Positions 22,461 to 32,703 of a stretch of 64,000 nucleotides of DNA are shown one piece after another. The notes beneath the pieces are model-generated. The model had not been told where the DNA came from and did no database searches. It was given only the letters and a program-made list of their open reading frames with translations. Where the stretch lies: positions 30,951,988 to 31,015,987 of the forward strand of contig CP137679.1 in NCBI GenBank assembly GCA_037976565.1. The letters are read 5' to 3'. The position numbers and the translations under genes are program-made. Numbering within the stretch: the stretch's first letter is position 1; each line of letters opens with the position of its first letter. This DNA comes from Mesocentrotus franciscanus (Eukaryota; Echinodermata; Echinoidea; Camarodonta; Strongylocentrotidae).

Positions 22461-22749
22461 TATATATGTATATGAAAGGAAATGAGAGAATTTCCTTTCT
22501 CTGTAAATTTATTTCACAAGAGCTTTCAATCCTTGTTGATGTATGTGTGGAACATGTACCCCTAAATTTTTAAGTCAGAAACCATCATAATTATTATCGT
22601 ACAATTATCTTATCTACAAGATGACAATCTGTCAATATTGTGTCCTTGATTGAAGCTCATTATTTGGTAAATGGTGAAGATTGTTTTTGTAAAAGTTCTG
22701 TTTTAAGTTAGCAATCAAAGAAAGCAAAATAGTACATACAGAGAAATGG

Positions 22750-22880
22750 AGCGACAGAGAGAGAGAGAGAGGGGGGGAAGAAAGAAAGATGAAGAGAAAC
22801 AGGGAGAGAGAGAGAGAGAGGGGCTGTGGGGGAGGGGGAGCAGATGGGAGAGGGTCCTGGGAGAAAAAATGGGAAGGGGA
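22750..22880. repeat. GA/GGGA purine tract
   Basis: (GA)n runs lie at about 22755-22772 and 22805-22820, with G-rich interruptions. The overlapping Pro/Ser/Leu minus-strand frames are its translation. Confidence 0.8.
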
Positions 22881-23042
22881 AGAAAAATGTAGTCCGATTA
22901 ATACCCAAATGCCCACACGAGTGGTCTTTGCCAATTTGGTGATGAAAACGCGACGAATGTAATCAAGTTTGCCGCGTGCTTCCGTCACTTCTCATGTTGT
23001 TATCATCACGGGCAAGTAACCACAAGACAAGTTCAACACCCA

Positions 23043-23468
23043 GATAATTCGCCTCTCTCTCTCTCTCTCCTTCTCTCTGCCCATCCCATCCCTTTCTCTT
23101 TGCCCTTTTCCACCTCGCTCTCTATCCCGCCTCTCTCTCCATCTTTCCCATGTTATTCATTACCACACTATCACATACACTCTTTAATTATTATTATATT
23201 ATTTCACTTCCACTCTCTTCTTACTTTCATTTTCCCATCCCCATCTCTTTCGCTCTCATAGCCGCTCTTTCTCTTTTTCTCTCCGTGTCCCTATCTCTCA
23301 ATCTGTTTTCTCCCCATATCTTCACACCATTCTCTCTCTGTCTCTCTTTCTTCATGATCTTCTCTCTTATTTTCCCATTCCTGTCTATTGTCCACCCACA
23401 TCCTCTATTTACATCTGTCTCTCCATCTCCATATCTTCCCATTACTCCTTTTTATACCCTCTCTCCAC

Positions 23469-23509
<41 letters not shown>

Positions 23510-24061
23510 CCCCTTTCATCTCCATTCACCATCTCTCTTTCGCACTTTCTTCATATCCCAGTCGGGCAATGATTTTTAATAACGCCGCCCATATCCATCA
23601 TGCGTGTGAGTATATACAAAACACCATCATGTCCCTCTTCCTACCTGTCACTCTGTTTGGGGATCTCGCGTGGGTCCGTGGGGCTTGTACAACTCGCCTG
23701 ACCCATTTTCTGCTCTGCCTGCACCCATCCTCGGTCCCGAGCACGAGACCTCGGTGGGTCCCAAGTCATCGTCCAAGAGGCATTCACCCCAGTCTTCTCT
23801 CCCCTCTCTCTGTCTCCTCTCTGTCTCTTTCCCCTCTCTATTTGTCTCCCCACTCTCCCTCTTTCTCTCCCTTCTATCAGTTCTCTGTCTTTCTCTCCTT
23901 CTCTTTTCCTTTTCCCGCTCTTTTTCCTCTCACGCATCATCTAGCCCACTCCTTTTCATCCACTGTCGTTCACAATTTTCTCACTCTATTTTCACTTTTT
24001 TTTCTCATCTCATTTCCCATCTTCGAATTGTGTGTGCGTGCGTGTGTGTGTGTGTGTCCCC

Positions 24062-24092
<31 letters not shown>

Positions 24093-24230
24093 CTCATCTG
24101 TTAGTTGGTCTCTTTACCCATGTCTTCGTCATTCACACTCCCGTCTCTGTAATGTCACATAGCGCCCGGGGGCAAAGTCCTCCCAAGTTTATGCTCATCG
24201 GCTTTCCCCCCTCTCTCTATCTCTAACCGG
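23043..24230. repeat. 1.2 kb polypyrimidine domain
   Basis: The plus strand is dominated by C and T over most of this interval, with pure (CT)n at about 23472-23505 and 24061-24085 and a (GT)n run at about 24033-24055. A more complex, CpG-containing patch at 23565-23780 interrupts it. Frames of 140, 197 and 144 codons on the plus strand and 99 on the minus strand read through it as Ser/Leu/Pro or Arg/Glu/Lys low complexity and show no domain. Confidence 0.8.
23561..23604 (+). other. Weak exon-like block inside the pyrimidine domain
   Basis: A pyrimidine-rich run ending in CCCAG (23556-23560) and a donor-like GTGAGTATA (23605-23613) bracket 44 bases that are open in one frame. With so much pyrimidine around, acceptor-like sites are expected by chance, so this is recorded only as a weak possibility. 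Confidence 0.1.
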
Positions 24231-24239
24231 CTGGATTCT

Positions 24240-25090
24240 CCTTCCTTTCTTTGATAGATTTCAGAGTACATACATGCAGAGGAGGTGACCGGTGCTATTG
24301 ACTTCCAGAACGAGTGTTGGCATCACCAGAGAGGAGAACGGGGGAGGGGGAGTACCCCTCGCCAACCTATTTTTTTCTTCTGCATGTTTCTCCTTGTTTT
24401 AAAATGATAGCCCTGTTGGTAAGTTTTTAGATCTGGGGACATATCTCTACATTTGACGGCAAGCTTGAAAATATATTAGGAAAAAATATTGATGTGCAAA
24501 AAGATAGACACTGCCGGTTTTTAATAGATTTTAAGAAAGGCGGCGTAATGCGTGAATAAACCAACCAAAGTATGGAGTCAATGTCCTCGTTAACAATGAT
24601 AGATCATTAGTGATGAAATATAGATGAAGAGACACAAAGGGAAAAAGAGAGAAATAAAGGATGACGAGGGGTAGGGCAGGCAGGTGATAGACACTGACGG
24701 ACATTACATTATAGATGAGAATTGAGAAATGACATATAGGGCGAGGAGACAGTAAGGAGAGAAAGGGAAAGTGTCAGACGGACACAGTATACATGGTCTT
24801 GATGGTATATACATGCAGATGGTTAGAACGACGGAGAGTGAGAGAGAGAGAGAGCGTAACATCTTCATAAAGAGATGTAAAATGGGAAATAAGAATTCAA
24901 AAAAGAAATATCTTACTGCAGCATCTTCTTAAAGTCATGAGAGAGACCCAAATTGGGATATAATATATTCATTTATTTAAAACGGTTTTAAAAAATCTTT
25001 TCCCGGCTTGCGGGCCGGATTGCAGATTCTGTTTACAAAGATAGCATTGTTAATAATATACAAAGTAGAGAAAAAATAAAATAATAAAAT
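24240..25090. other. Spacer, nothing recognised
   Basis: Purine-rich patches at about 24620-24660 and 24836-24854. No gene, RNA or bounded repeat. Confidence 0.45.
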
Positions 25091-25099
25091 AGAACTATG

Positions 25100-25275
25100 A
25101 TAAACTGTACGTCCCGGCCAGGCCGACAATGACACTCATTGGCAAGGCATTACTAAAAATTTGCCACTCTCAATCTAGGGTACCTGGCAATTGCTGGGGT
25201 AAAATCATTGCAGGCCCCGTAGAAATAGCAGTAATGATTAGCGATGTACCTACCCTGGGCAGATAAAGCCCAGTC

Positions 25276-25278
<3 letters not shown>
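25100..25278 (+). mobile_element. SINE copy with (TTA)n tail
   Basis: The words CCCGGCCAGGCCGACAATGA, TTGCCACTCTCAATCTAGGG and TACCTGGCAATTGCTGGGG match, on the opposite strand, the element at 63396-63545. Shared elements include CACTCTCAA.CTAGGG.ACCTG and the GGCC-rich start. The 3' end runs into a long TTA repeat, which fits a retroposed tail that later expanded. The tRNA-like promoter region is not visible at its left end, so the copy is probably 5'-truncated. Confidence 0.6.
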
Positions 25279-25280
<2 letters not shown>

Positions 25281-25355
<75 letters not shown>

Positions 25356-25447
25356 TTATTATTTTCATCATCATCATCATCATAATCATTATTATTTTTA
25401 TTATTATTATTATTATTATAACGATTGTTATCATTATTATTGTTAGC
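25281..25447 (+). repeat. (TTA)n microsatellite
   Basis: Near-pure TTA units run to about 25354, then ATC, TTA and GTTA variants to about 25447. Poly-isoleucine frames on both strands come from this repeat. Confidence 0.9.
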
Positions 25448-25479
25448 ATTAAATTAATTAATAATTAATCAACTAATTC

Positions 25480-25830
25480 AAATTTAAACTTAGACACCTG
25501 AGATATAGATAAGTTGATACAGTCTGAGATATCGCTTGAGTTTAACGCATTCATATTCTTTGAGTTTAATGGAATTTGCTTTAACTGACTTCAATAACAG
25601 AGACAAACATTCAAAAAGAACACATGAGATTTAAAAAAATTTTTTTAAAAATGCCATGGTGACGTTTAAGTCAAGTGTGGATCTGCAACTTTTTAGACAT
25701 GGTTATAGAAAAACGCATTATTCAAATACATGTAATACGTTTTCCGAGGCATTAATAAAAGCCTACCACGATGAAGATACAAATATAACAAATTAGGGAT
25801 TCAAATGAGAAAATGGCTAGCCTTTTCTTT
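25480..25830. other. AT-rich spacer, nothing recognised
   Basis: No supported feature. Confidence 0.5.
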
Positions 25831-25839
25831 TTATAGACT

Positions 25840-26420
25840 TTTATCCCACGTACATTTTAGATGGATTCATTGCAATATTATCAACGTAGAAGAGGCTATA
25901 AGTCTAGAACGAAGCCAAGGATTTATAAGCTTTAATTTATTTTGATTTCTGTCATTGAAATCTATTTAAAGAAAAACTAGTTCAAAATAATAATTCTTAA
26001 TTATATTTAATGCAAGAGTTGGGTTGATTATTCGGGACAAAATATAAACAAGATGTGAAAACCTTGAGATCTGGTAATTGAAATCTATTTCAAGAGTAAT
26101 AAATTAGTTCAAAATTACTCTTAATTATTTATCATGGTTGGGTTGCATACACCAGCTTAACATATACAATAATCAAAAACATGAACAATATTTATATTAA
26201 AATATATATATATATATATATAAATTATGATACAAACGCACATAAAATCTGGTAATAGCAATTTACTGCAAGAAAAACTGGTTCAAAGTAATTCTCGGAA
26301 TTTATCATGCCGCGATCGGGATGATTACATCAGCAAAATATAAACAAAGTCGAGTTCTTATACTGAAAATCGACTTGAAGAGAAACTGGTTGAAATCATT
26401 CTAATGGGTTGTTTAGACGA
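25840..26420 (+). repeat. Degenerate tandem array of ~110-180 bp units
   Basis: Four related units start near 25948, 26070, 26248 and 26358. Landmarks in order are TCTGGTAATTGAAATCTATT, AAGAAAAACTGGTTCAAA, ATTCTTAATTATTTATCATG and GGGTTG/GGGATGATTA, then AAAATATAAACAA. The second unit is lengthened by an inserted (TA)n run at about 26200-26221. Related but weaker words (AGATGGATTC, CAACATCTT) recur at 25860, 26837, 26951 and 27328, suggesting the array once extended further. Confidence 0.55.
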
Positions 26421-26429
26421 GAAAGCTAT

Positions 26430-27434
26430 AACAATCGTGACGACAACTTGCTGACAATCACATTCACTGTTAAATGACCATTAATATTAGGACAAGCCCG
26501 TCTGTGACCGCGTTTTATTTCCGTAATTGTATGTTGAGGCGACGAGCTCGAGTTCTTATATTTTTTTGTTATATTTATATTTCTTAAAATAAAACATTCG
26601 TACTCTTCACTCAGCGAATACGTATTTTCTCCCACCATATTGTGGCAAATATTATTTACTTGTAGTTTTAAACACTTAGGGTAAGTTTCGTTCGATTATA
26701 TGAGGATTTATATTGCGCCATCATCATGATCACAAGAACTGAAAAAAGATACCTTTAAGTTACCTTTAAGTACCCTATATCATTCCTACATGCTTCTTCC
26801 TATAAGGGAGGTATCCTGAATAATTAAGCGTTGAATAGATTCCTATAGCAACATCCTGTTTCCTGAAATGAAACCAAAGAAGGAAATGAGGAATCACTCA
26901 AACTTCATCATTAAGAACATTCCTTCTCTTGCATCCAAAGTATAGTTTACATGGATTCCTTATAATAACTTGCTCGCTCGAATGAAGGAAAGGTGGAAGT
27001 GGCGGAGGTGGTAGGGGGTCTTCAGAGAAGACAATCGCTCTTGTTCTTTACCTTTTCTGGTAAATATGTATCCCACAGATTCAAATAAGATAATAGTTCT
27101 CGTTCTTTCCCTTTCTTAAACATGTAAAATAAGACGATCATAAGGACTTTAAAATGATTAATCTGAGGCGACTTCAATAGCCTTGTGCGTCACCTATTCC
27201 AATGTGGGAACTTGACAATGACATACTACGTAATCCGAACGTGAACGTGTGACAACACACCAGGGAATTAAAATTGCCCTTAAAATTGATTTCTTAATAT
27301 TTCGTATTACCTCCCACATAATTTCAGATGGATTCCCAGGAACATCTTACTTCTAACTTACATCTTAAAACGGTAGGAGATTCAAGATATTGGAACAGGA
27401 AGAGGTAGGGGCGCTACGTCCAATATTAATTCTC
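26430..27434. other. Spacer with scattered relatives of the 26 kb array
   Basis: GATTCCTATAGCAACATCCT (26839-26858), GGATTCCTTATAATAACTTG (26952-26971) and GGATTCCCAGGAACATCTTA (27331-27350) are similar to each other. This suggests old duplications, but no clean unit length can be set. No gene is seen. Confidence 0.35.
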
Positions 27435-27437
27435 TTA

Positions 27438-27663
27438 AGGCTCTTTCAGATATGACGCGGCATATCCGCGGCGGTTTTATTTTTTTTTGATGATGACGTC
27501 AAGTGTAATACGCTTCCCATTTCTGTATCCTATAACACAGAGCTCAATGAATACGCGTAAGTCGTTTGTTGCGCGCAGTTGCCGTTCATTTACATGGGGG
27601 AAAAAAAACCCGCGGCAGTTTTTTTTTTTGCAGCGGTTTATCGCGCCATATCTGAACAAGCCT
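27438..27663. mobile_element. PIF/Harbinger-like MITE, 226 bp, TTA TSD
   Basis: Left end AGGCTCTTTCAGATATGACG (27438-27457) and right end, reverse-complemented, AGGCTTGTTCAGATATGGCG are inverted repeats, and similarity continues inward (CGGTTTTA, TAAACCG and T runs). The element is flanked by TTA at 27435-27437 and 27664-27666. A 3 bp TTA/TAA duplication is typical of PIF/Harbinger, so that superfamily is inferred. No transposase is present. The interior is CpG-rich and includes TGACGTCA at 27495-27502. Confidence 0.75.
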
Positions 27664-27679
27664 TTAGAATAGTACTTGT

Positions 27680-28760
27680 GCATCCGGAGGGAGTTAGCGG
27701 AAGACGGAGGGGGACGCCCCTATTTTAGTTTGTGCAAAAATCAGAGCAGTCATGTGTCTTAGCTCCACCTACTATTGTAACAAAACGTACCATGATTGTT
27801 ATACAAAGTACTTAGTGAAATTCTATGGAATCAGCTTTCTTTATTCATTCATACTTACTATTTATTTTCATTGTATTGAATTGAAGATATTGTTGAATTT
27901 TACTTATTTACCAATCTTCCAAAAGCAATTATTGTTTCAAGAAAATGCCCCCCTTTTTTCAGTCATTAGGTCTGCTCCCGGCCTGTGTATCTTGAATTAA
28001 AAAATTGCCGAACAATAATTATCATTTTAAATTTAGATTTAAAAAAATATACTAGCAAATCATATATTAAAGAGTATGGGAAATCTTTATCCCTATCGGC
28101 TTCCCTTTACATTCAAAGTTACCTATCATAAATAGCATCCATGCAGGCAGCGCTCTAACATTTCTCGACGTTATATTAAATCATTAATAAGGTTATATTA
28201 CAAATTTCGCAAATTAGACGAAGGTATATCTCATCTAATGATGATAAAGAGGAGGCATATTTTCCTCTTTTATTTCTGGTGAAAGGCAGCAATAACTTCA
28301 TTGGCTATGCTGGTGTCATGGTGACTACCATAGTATTCATCCGCGAGTGAAAGGGTTGTTTGTTCGTGTTCTATTTAACCAAATACGATCCGACAAACGA
28401 AAGAAAAAAACCCCGAAAGAAATGACAGTGTATAGATCAAGAGGGGAATATAGAGATATGATACATACACCAGAGTGATGGAGAGAGTAGGGAATGAGGA
28501 AAAGGTGATATGTTTATGCATAGGGAGACTGCAAAAATGCAGGGAAAAGATGTAGATGGGCGCGTAATACAAAAACAAAGAAGAACGAATAAGAAAATGT
28601 AAGCGTTGTTCAAACCACTTGTAAGATGAAGAAAGGGGGAAGAGTGATTGTGTATAAGTAAAAATATACGTGAAGCATTTATTATTAAAAAAAAGCTTAC
28701 AAGATGAAAAAAGCAGAGAGATGATGTACATACAGAGTAACTAGTATAAAGGCAGCTATT
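27680..28760. other. AT-rich spacer, nothing recognised
   Basis: Minus-strand frames of 118 and 157 codons (28375-28731, 28437-28910) are Ser/Phe/Leu/Ile-rich, without conserved motifs. Their overlap in two frames of the same strand argues for composition effects. A chance frame is the preferred reading. Confidence 0.4.
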
Positions 28761-28769
28761 ACTACAAAT

Positions 28770-28813
28770 GACATGCATTGACAATAAAATTACATGCATT
28801 GACAATAAAATTA
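28770..28813 (+). repeat. Two-copy 21 bp tandem repeat
   Basis: ACATGCATTGACAATAAAATT occurs twice in a row with no mismatch seen. A very recent local duplication. Confidence 0.9.
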
Positions 28814-28839
28814 CAAGAGAATAGAGGAGGAAAGACCTA

Positions 28840-29620
28840 CGGGCACTGTCGGTGAAAACATTACAAACACTAAAACAAAATGAGATCGGATATCTCGGTC
28901 CTATTGCCAAAAGTAAATTGGTAATAAGATACGCTGAAAACCTAATTTCTGGAATGTCATCTGCATTTCTTTATCAGAAGTACACCTACAAGATTTATCG
29001 ACGGTGTTGTTCTCATTGGTGTAATTACGATGTGATCTGTCGAGGAGTGTTGGTGCGTACAGTCAGAGCTCGCGCAAGTGTATACAGAGGATGTGCAGCA
29101 CATGGCAAGGGTTTGGAGACACTGAATGCCATGTCAGTGAGAATGCATCCGCCATGATGTATTCTCCAAGCAGCTATAGATCCAGATGATTTGGAACAAT
29201 CCACGAATCCGACCGAATCGGGCAATTATCGATTTAGGTTAATGGGGCAAGGAGCTATCTCTCCTACCACAAGACTTTCATTCCTCGCACGTATAAGTCG
29301 CCTGAAGACACGAGTAACACCGACCAAAAGTAGAACGATCAAGTAGAGAGACCTTAAAGCTAGCTCATTAACCTTCTTCCCGAATCGGGGTTGAGCTGTG
29401 AAACCGGTAATCTCAAGGCGATATGATATGGCTTTCGTCGAAATTCGATATTGAATCTGGGAATCTGGATTGATGGTGAAAACACAAATTGTTCCTTGCG
29501 CGTACCTCTCTTTCGCACTCTCTGTCTGCCTGTATTCAAATGCATACGTGTGCGAGTGTCGCCGCGGTTCCCTTCGCCGCCAGAACATGCACATTTTAGT
29601 CATGTTACGTAGGGTAAACT
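28840..29620. promoter_or_regulatory. CpG-richer complex island with long frames
   Basis: About 780 bases of mixed, CpG-containing sequence stand out from AT-rich flanks. Frames of 101 codons (28852-29157, plus) and 125 codons (29226-29603, minus) lie here. The minus-strand frame has a hydrophobic stretch (LALRSLYLIVLLLVGVTRVF) but no known domain. An 8 bp inverted repeat ACATGGCA/TGCCATGT lies at 29100-29107 and 29127-29134. A conserved noncoding module or an unrecognised exon are both possible, with the former favoured because opposite-strand frames overlap. Confidence 0.22.
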
Positions 29621-29900
29621 TGTAACAGTATCTGTAATTGGTTCAGGCACTTCATTACTCCCATTTTGGGTGACTGAAAACAAAACGAGGTACAAACATA
29701 CGATATCAAAATAATGCTAATTGTCTTACCTTCCCGAGGTAATGTTATGAGAGGGTGCTAAATCATGCTAGCTATGTGACAGCATGAAAAGCAAGATGAC
29801 TGCATGTAGTTTGAGCATGAACCTACTTAGTAGGTCCATGGTTTGAGCCACATTATCAGTCAAACTTGATAACTTCATATTTAAGCTACGCTATAAACAT

Positions 29901-29902
<2 letters not shown>

Positions 29903-29936
<34 letters not shown>

Positions 29937-29965
29937 TATGTATGTATATATATATATATATATAT
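29903..29965. repeat. (TA)n microsatellite
   Basis: Alternating TA, interrupted at about 29934-29945 by AAATTATGTATG. Self-complementary, so cruciform formation is possible. Confidence 0.9.
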
Positions 29966-29979
29966 GCATAGAAAACTTA

Positions 29980-30580
29980 CCAAGTGTCATTTTTTTTTCC
30001 GAGGCCGAACGTAGAAAGAGGGAGGATTTTGATGACATAGTCACAGTGTAATGTTTACACGGGGTATTCGTCCGATTTTCAACATTTGAGCTGGTTCTAT
30101 CAACAACAAAAATCTTTAAGTGCGGTTTCAAAGAAAATCACAAATATGGCAAATAACGTATTACTAAAAACTGGTAAGCTAACAGATGGCCATCGTACAA
30201 GTTTTAGGTCAACTGCATATCGGGTGATTTATAAACATACAAATAAAGCCACCTCCATAGCATCTGGGATATGCGAGAGATTCGCCAGAAAAATAACGAT
30301 GTTTTAATGCCGTCACAATATGAACCAATCCTGCCCAAGCAGACGACATCCCATAAAGAATGAACATAATTGCAATGCTATTATTTCTCAAATTATAATG
30401 AGGTTAGTGTATATAATTATAATGAGTTTAGTGTATATAAATGTGATGGAATTTTACACCATTCAAAAAGGGATATGAAACCGATTCTGATAACTAAATT
30501 CTTTTGTTTGTAAATACACAGGATAGGGGTTAATGAACGATCAAAGAAACCACACTTTCAAATTTAAAACCCCCCGGAAT
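29980..30580. other. Spacer with short tandem duplication
   Basis: A 23-24 base unit ATTATAATGAGGTTAGTGTA-type occurs twice at about 30392-30441. The 73- and 81-codon frames at 29886-30307 show no recognised domain. Confidence 0.4.
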
Positions 30581-30589
30581 GATAGCATG

Positions 30590-30960
30590 GACGCATTTGT
30601 TCCCTCCTCTTGAAACGCCGAGCATACCGCGGTGTATGCAGCTGAAAATACAATGGCGTCGTATTTTGTTTACAAGCGACGGACTCCTTTATTTTTTTGT
30701 CGCTGCATTTTTCATCAAAATAATGCCATGCGCGAGGTTAAGAGTGAGGCAATAGATTAAGAATTTAGCCTGACGGTAGTGAAGTAAGAGAAATAACTGA
30801 AGAGAAGATAACGAAACAAGCACTGAAAATGTGTGAGATGTCATGGGACATCGTCTGCTTGTCCAACTCATGTTCAACATGTGACGTCACACATCTCAGC
30901 AGCGATCGGAGAGCATTTCAGGTGCTATGCCGGGGCTGTATTTAAGCGTTTTGTAATTCA
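30590..30960. promoter_or_regulatory. Candidate cis-regulatory island with perfect CRE
   Basis: The palindrome GTGACGTCAC (30881-30890) contains a full CRE/ATF site. Nearby are CATACCGCGGTGTATGC (about 30622-30638), itself a near palindrome, and CATGCGCGAGG. TGTGAGATGT (30831-30840) and ACATCTCAGC (30891-30900) are partly inverted around the CRE. Composition is richer in CpG than the flanks. Function is inference. Confidence 0.3.
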
Positions 30961-30969
30961 TAATAATCA

Positions 30970-31285
30970 TTACTTCGAATGTTTCCAAGCATTAAATAAT
31001 ATTGTGACAACCTTGTCAAATCAAAGTGTCACCTTTGCAATGATGACAATAAAGTTAGTTTTTAAAATCAATAAACCTTCTCTTTAAGCAAAAAGGAGAG
31101 GACAAGCATGTATTCTAAAACTCTTTCATTAACCTGCATTTAAGTATATAATTTAGAGTACTTAAACGTATTTCTACTTCTTAATAAGAATATATCATTA
31201 TGGCTTACGTCTTGAATGTATTTATCTAGTTTAGTATTCAAGTGTGTATTGTCTCTTTGTACACCGCACACTCTGGCTCTGATAC
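30970..31285. other. Spacer, nothing recognised
   Basis: No supported feature. Confidence 0.45.
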
Positions 31286-31299
31286 CATTGGATATATTC

Positions 31300-31660
31300 G
31301 GTTCTAGGACACCTACCCCCTGGACATCCACCCCCGGATAACCACCCCAGTCAACTACCCCCTAGGACAACTACCCCTAGGACAACTACCCCCTAGGGTA
31401 ACCACCCTCTAGGACGACTACCGCTCGGGACAACTACACCAGGACAACTACCCCCCAGACAACTACCCCTAGGACAACTACCCCCTAGGACAACTACCCC
31501 AGGACAACTATCCTAGGGGTAGTTGTCCGGGGGTAGTTGTCTAGGGTGTGGGGTGTAGTTGTCCGGGGGATAGTTGTCCTAGGGGGTAGTTGTCCTAGGG
31601 GGTAGTTGACTGGGGTGGTTATCCGTGGGGTGGATGTCCAGGGGGTAGTTGTCCGGATAC
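31300..31660. mobile_element. Fold-back element made of ~16 bp repeats, 10 bp direct flanks
   Basis: The left half is a tandem series of GGACAACTACCCCCTAG-type units (15-17 bases) and the right half is the same series inverted (GGGGTAGTTGTCC), meeting near 31511. The outermost arms match in order: CACCTACCCCCTGGACATCC, then CGGATAACCACCCCAGTCAA, present left and, reverse-complemented, right. The whole is bracketed by GGATATATTC at 31290-31299 and 31661-31670, a probable target duplication. No coding capacity. The modular architecture resembles sea-urchin TU fold-back transposons, whose outer inverted repeats consist of short tandem units. Family membership is inference. Confidence 0.8.
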
Positions 31661-31679
31661 GGATATATTCATCTGCTTT

Positions 31680-31885
31680 CATGACACAATTCTAAGGTAA
31701 CTACAAAAACATTTGATCATAGACACATGAAATATATAAAACTGTCTTGCTTTCTCCCGTAAAAAGACATATAAAAACATAATACAAAATGTGGATTGAA
31801 AATTTTATTTAAAGAGTCATTAACTCATCATTAAAGAGGACATTTTTTTCTGATTTTGAAAGAAGTGTCTTAAAGTTTTTAGCTT
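31680..31885. other. AT-rich spacer
   Basis: No supported feature between the fold-back element and the next SINE. Confidence 0.5.
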
Positions 31886-31889
31886 CATA

Positions 31890-32062
31890 TTTAGAGGTGT
31901 CGTGGTCTGGGAGATAGTAAGATATTAATCTACATTTGTCACTCTCTACCCAGGTGTTAAATGGGTACCGGTAGGAAGGAATACCTCGAATGCTGTGAGC
32001 ACCGGAATCGGTTGCCTAGCCGGTGTAATAATAGAGCGCCTTGAGCACCTTACGTGGTGTTT
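31890..32062 (+). mobile_element. SINE-like repeat (tRNA-type head, GCGCC tail)
   Basis: It begins with GTGGTCTGGGAGATAG (A-box-like), continues with CACTCTCTACCCAGGTGTTA (31940-31959) and ATGGGTACCGGTAGG, and ends with CGGAATCGGTTGCCTAGCCG and TAGAGCGCCTTGAGC (32032-32046). The central CACTCTC and GGGTACC words resemble the SINE at 25100-25278. The ending resembles the 3' tails of the LINE remnants here, which is the usual way SINEs borrow LINE machinery. No clear B box or target duplication was found. Confidence 0.55.
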
Positions 32063-32299
32063 ATGTACGCTTTTTGAATATCCAATATCATTGTTATCAT
32101 ATTGCCCTTTCCTATAGAAGTATTATGATGTTATGGAAAAGAGATAATACGAAAGTACAACTTTGTGGTCATCTTGACAAAGCCTATGAACTTCTACAAC
32201 AGCAGTCGATGCTAACTCCAATTTTTCTCCAGCCCACATGACAATCACATCAAGATCATTTTTGTCCCCAGCGCATCTTAAAAATTGAAACGCGATCGT

Positions 32300-32490
32300 C
32301 TGTTTTGTGTCAATTCCTACTTCAAACTCGTGAGAGACATTACGATGTCTAATCAATCGACGTCAATCATCAACTCGTGTCACTCATTGAGGCTTCCGAG
32401 GAGGCGAGAAGTTTGTGTATGTCCGAACGATAAACGACTCATAAAAACACGCGACGTGTAATGAGAATTTCTGTTTTGAGAGCTAGCGTT
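32300..32490. promoter_or_regulatory. Candidate cis-regulatory island
   Basis: A cluster of homeodomain/TALE-like and CRE-like words: AATCAATCGACGTCAATCAT (32351-32370), ACTCATAAAAACACGC and GACGTGTAATGAG. The density is unlike the flanking AT-rich DNA. Inferred from motif content only. Confidence 0.3.
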
Positions 32491-32703
32491 GACAGTCTTA
32501 TTTGTCTCCATGTTTGATGCATTCTACATTTGCGTCAGGCTAATTTTCCTCTTGAACTCTCTAACTAGGTTTTTGTAAATAACCCAATATATACTATTGG
32601 GGTTCGTAAAGTTAAGAATGAAGTTATGCAAACCATAAATAATAGTTATTTTTTAAGACAGTAAGTATATTCCTACATCAAATCAATATATACTTATATA
32701 TAT

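Noticed and set aside
23150..24162. Plus-strand frames of 140, 197 and 144 codons
   Set aside because: Ser/Leu/Pro-rich readings of a CT tract; several frames of the same strand are open at once.
25153..25468. Poly-isoleucine frames on both strands
   Set aside because: Product of the (TTA)n microsatellite.
28437..28910. 157-codon minus-strand gene
   Set aside because: Ser/Phe/Leu-rich without motifs, overlapping another long frame of the same strand; judged a composition effect of A/G-rich DNA.
29226..29603. 125-codon minus-strand gene with membrane segment
   Set aside because: No family match, no gene signals, and other-frame ORFs cover the same CpG-richer block; kept only as part of an island.
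31300..31660. CRISPR-like array
   Set aside because: Short regular repeats are present, but there are no unique spacers and the series inverts at its centre; the context is eukaryotic.
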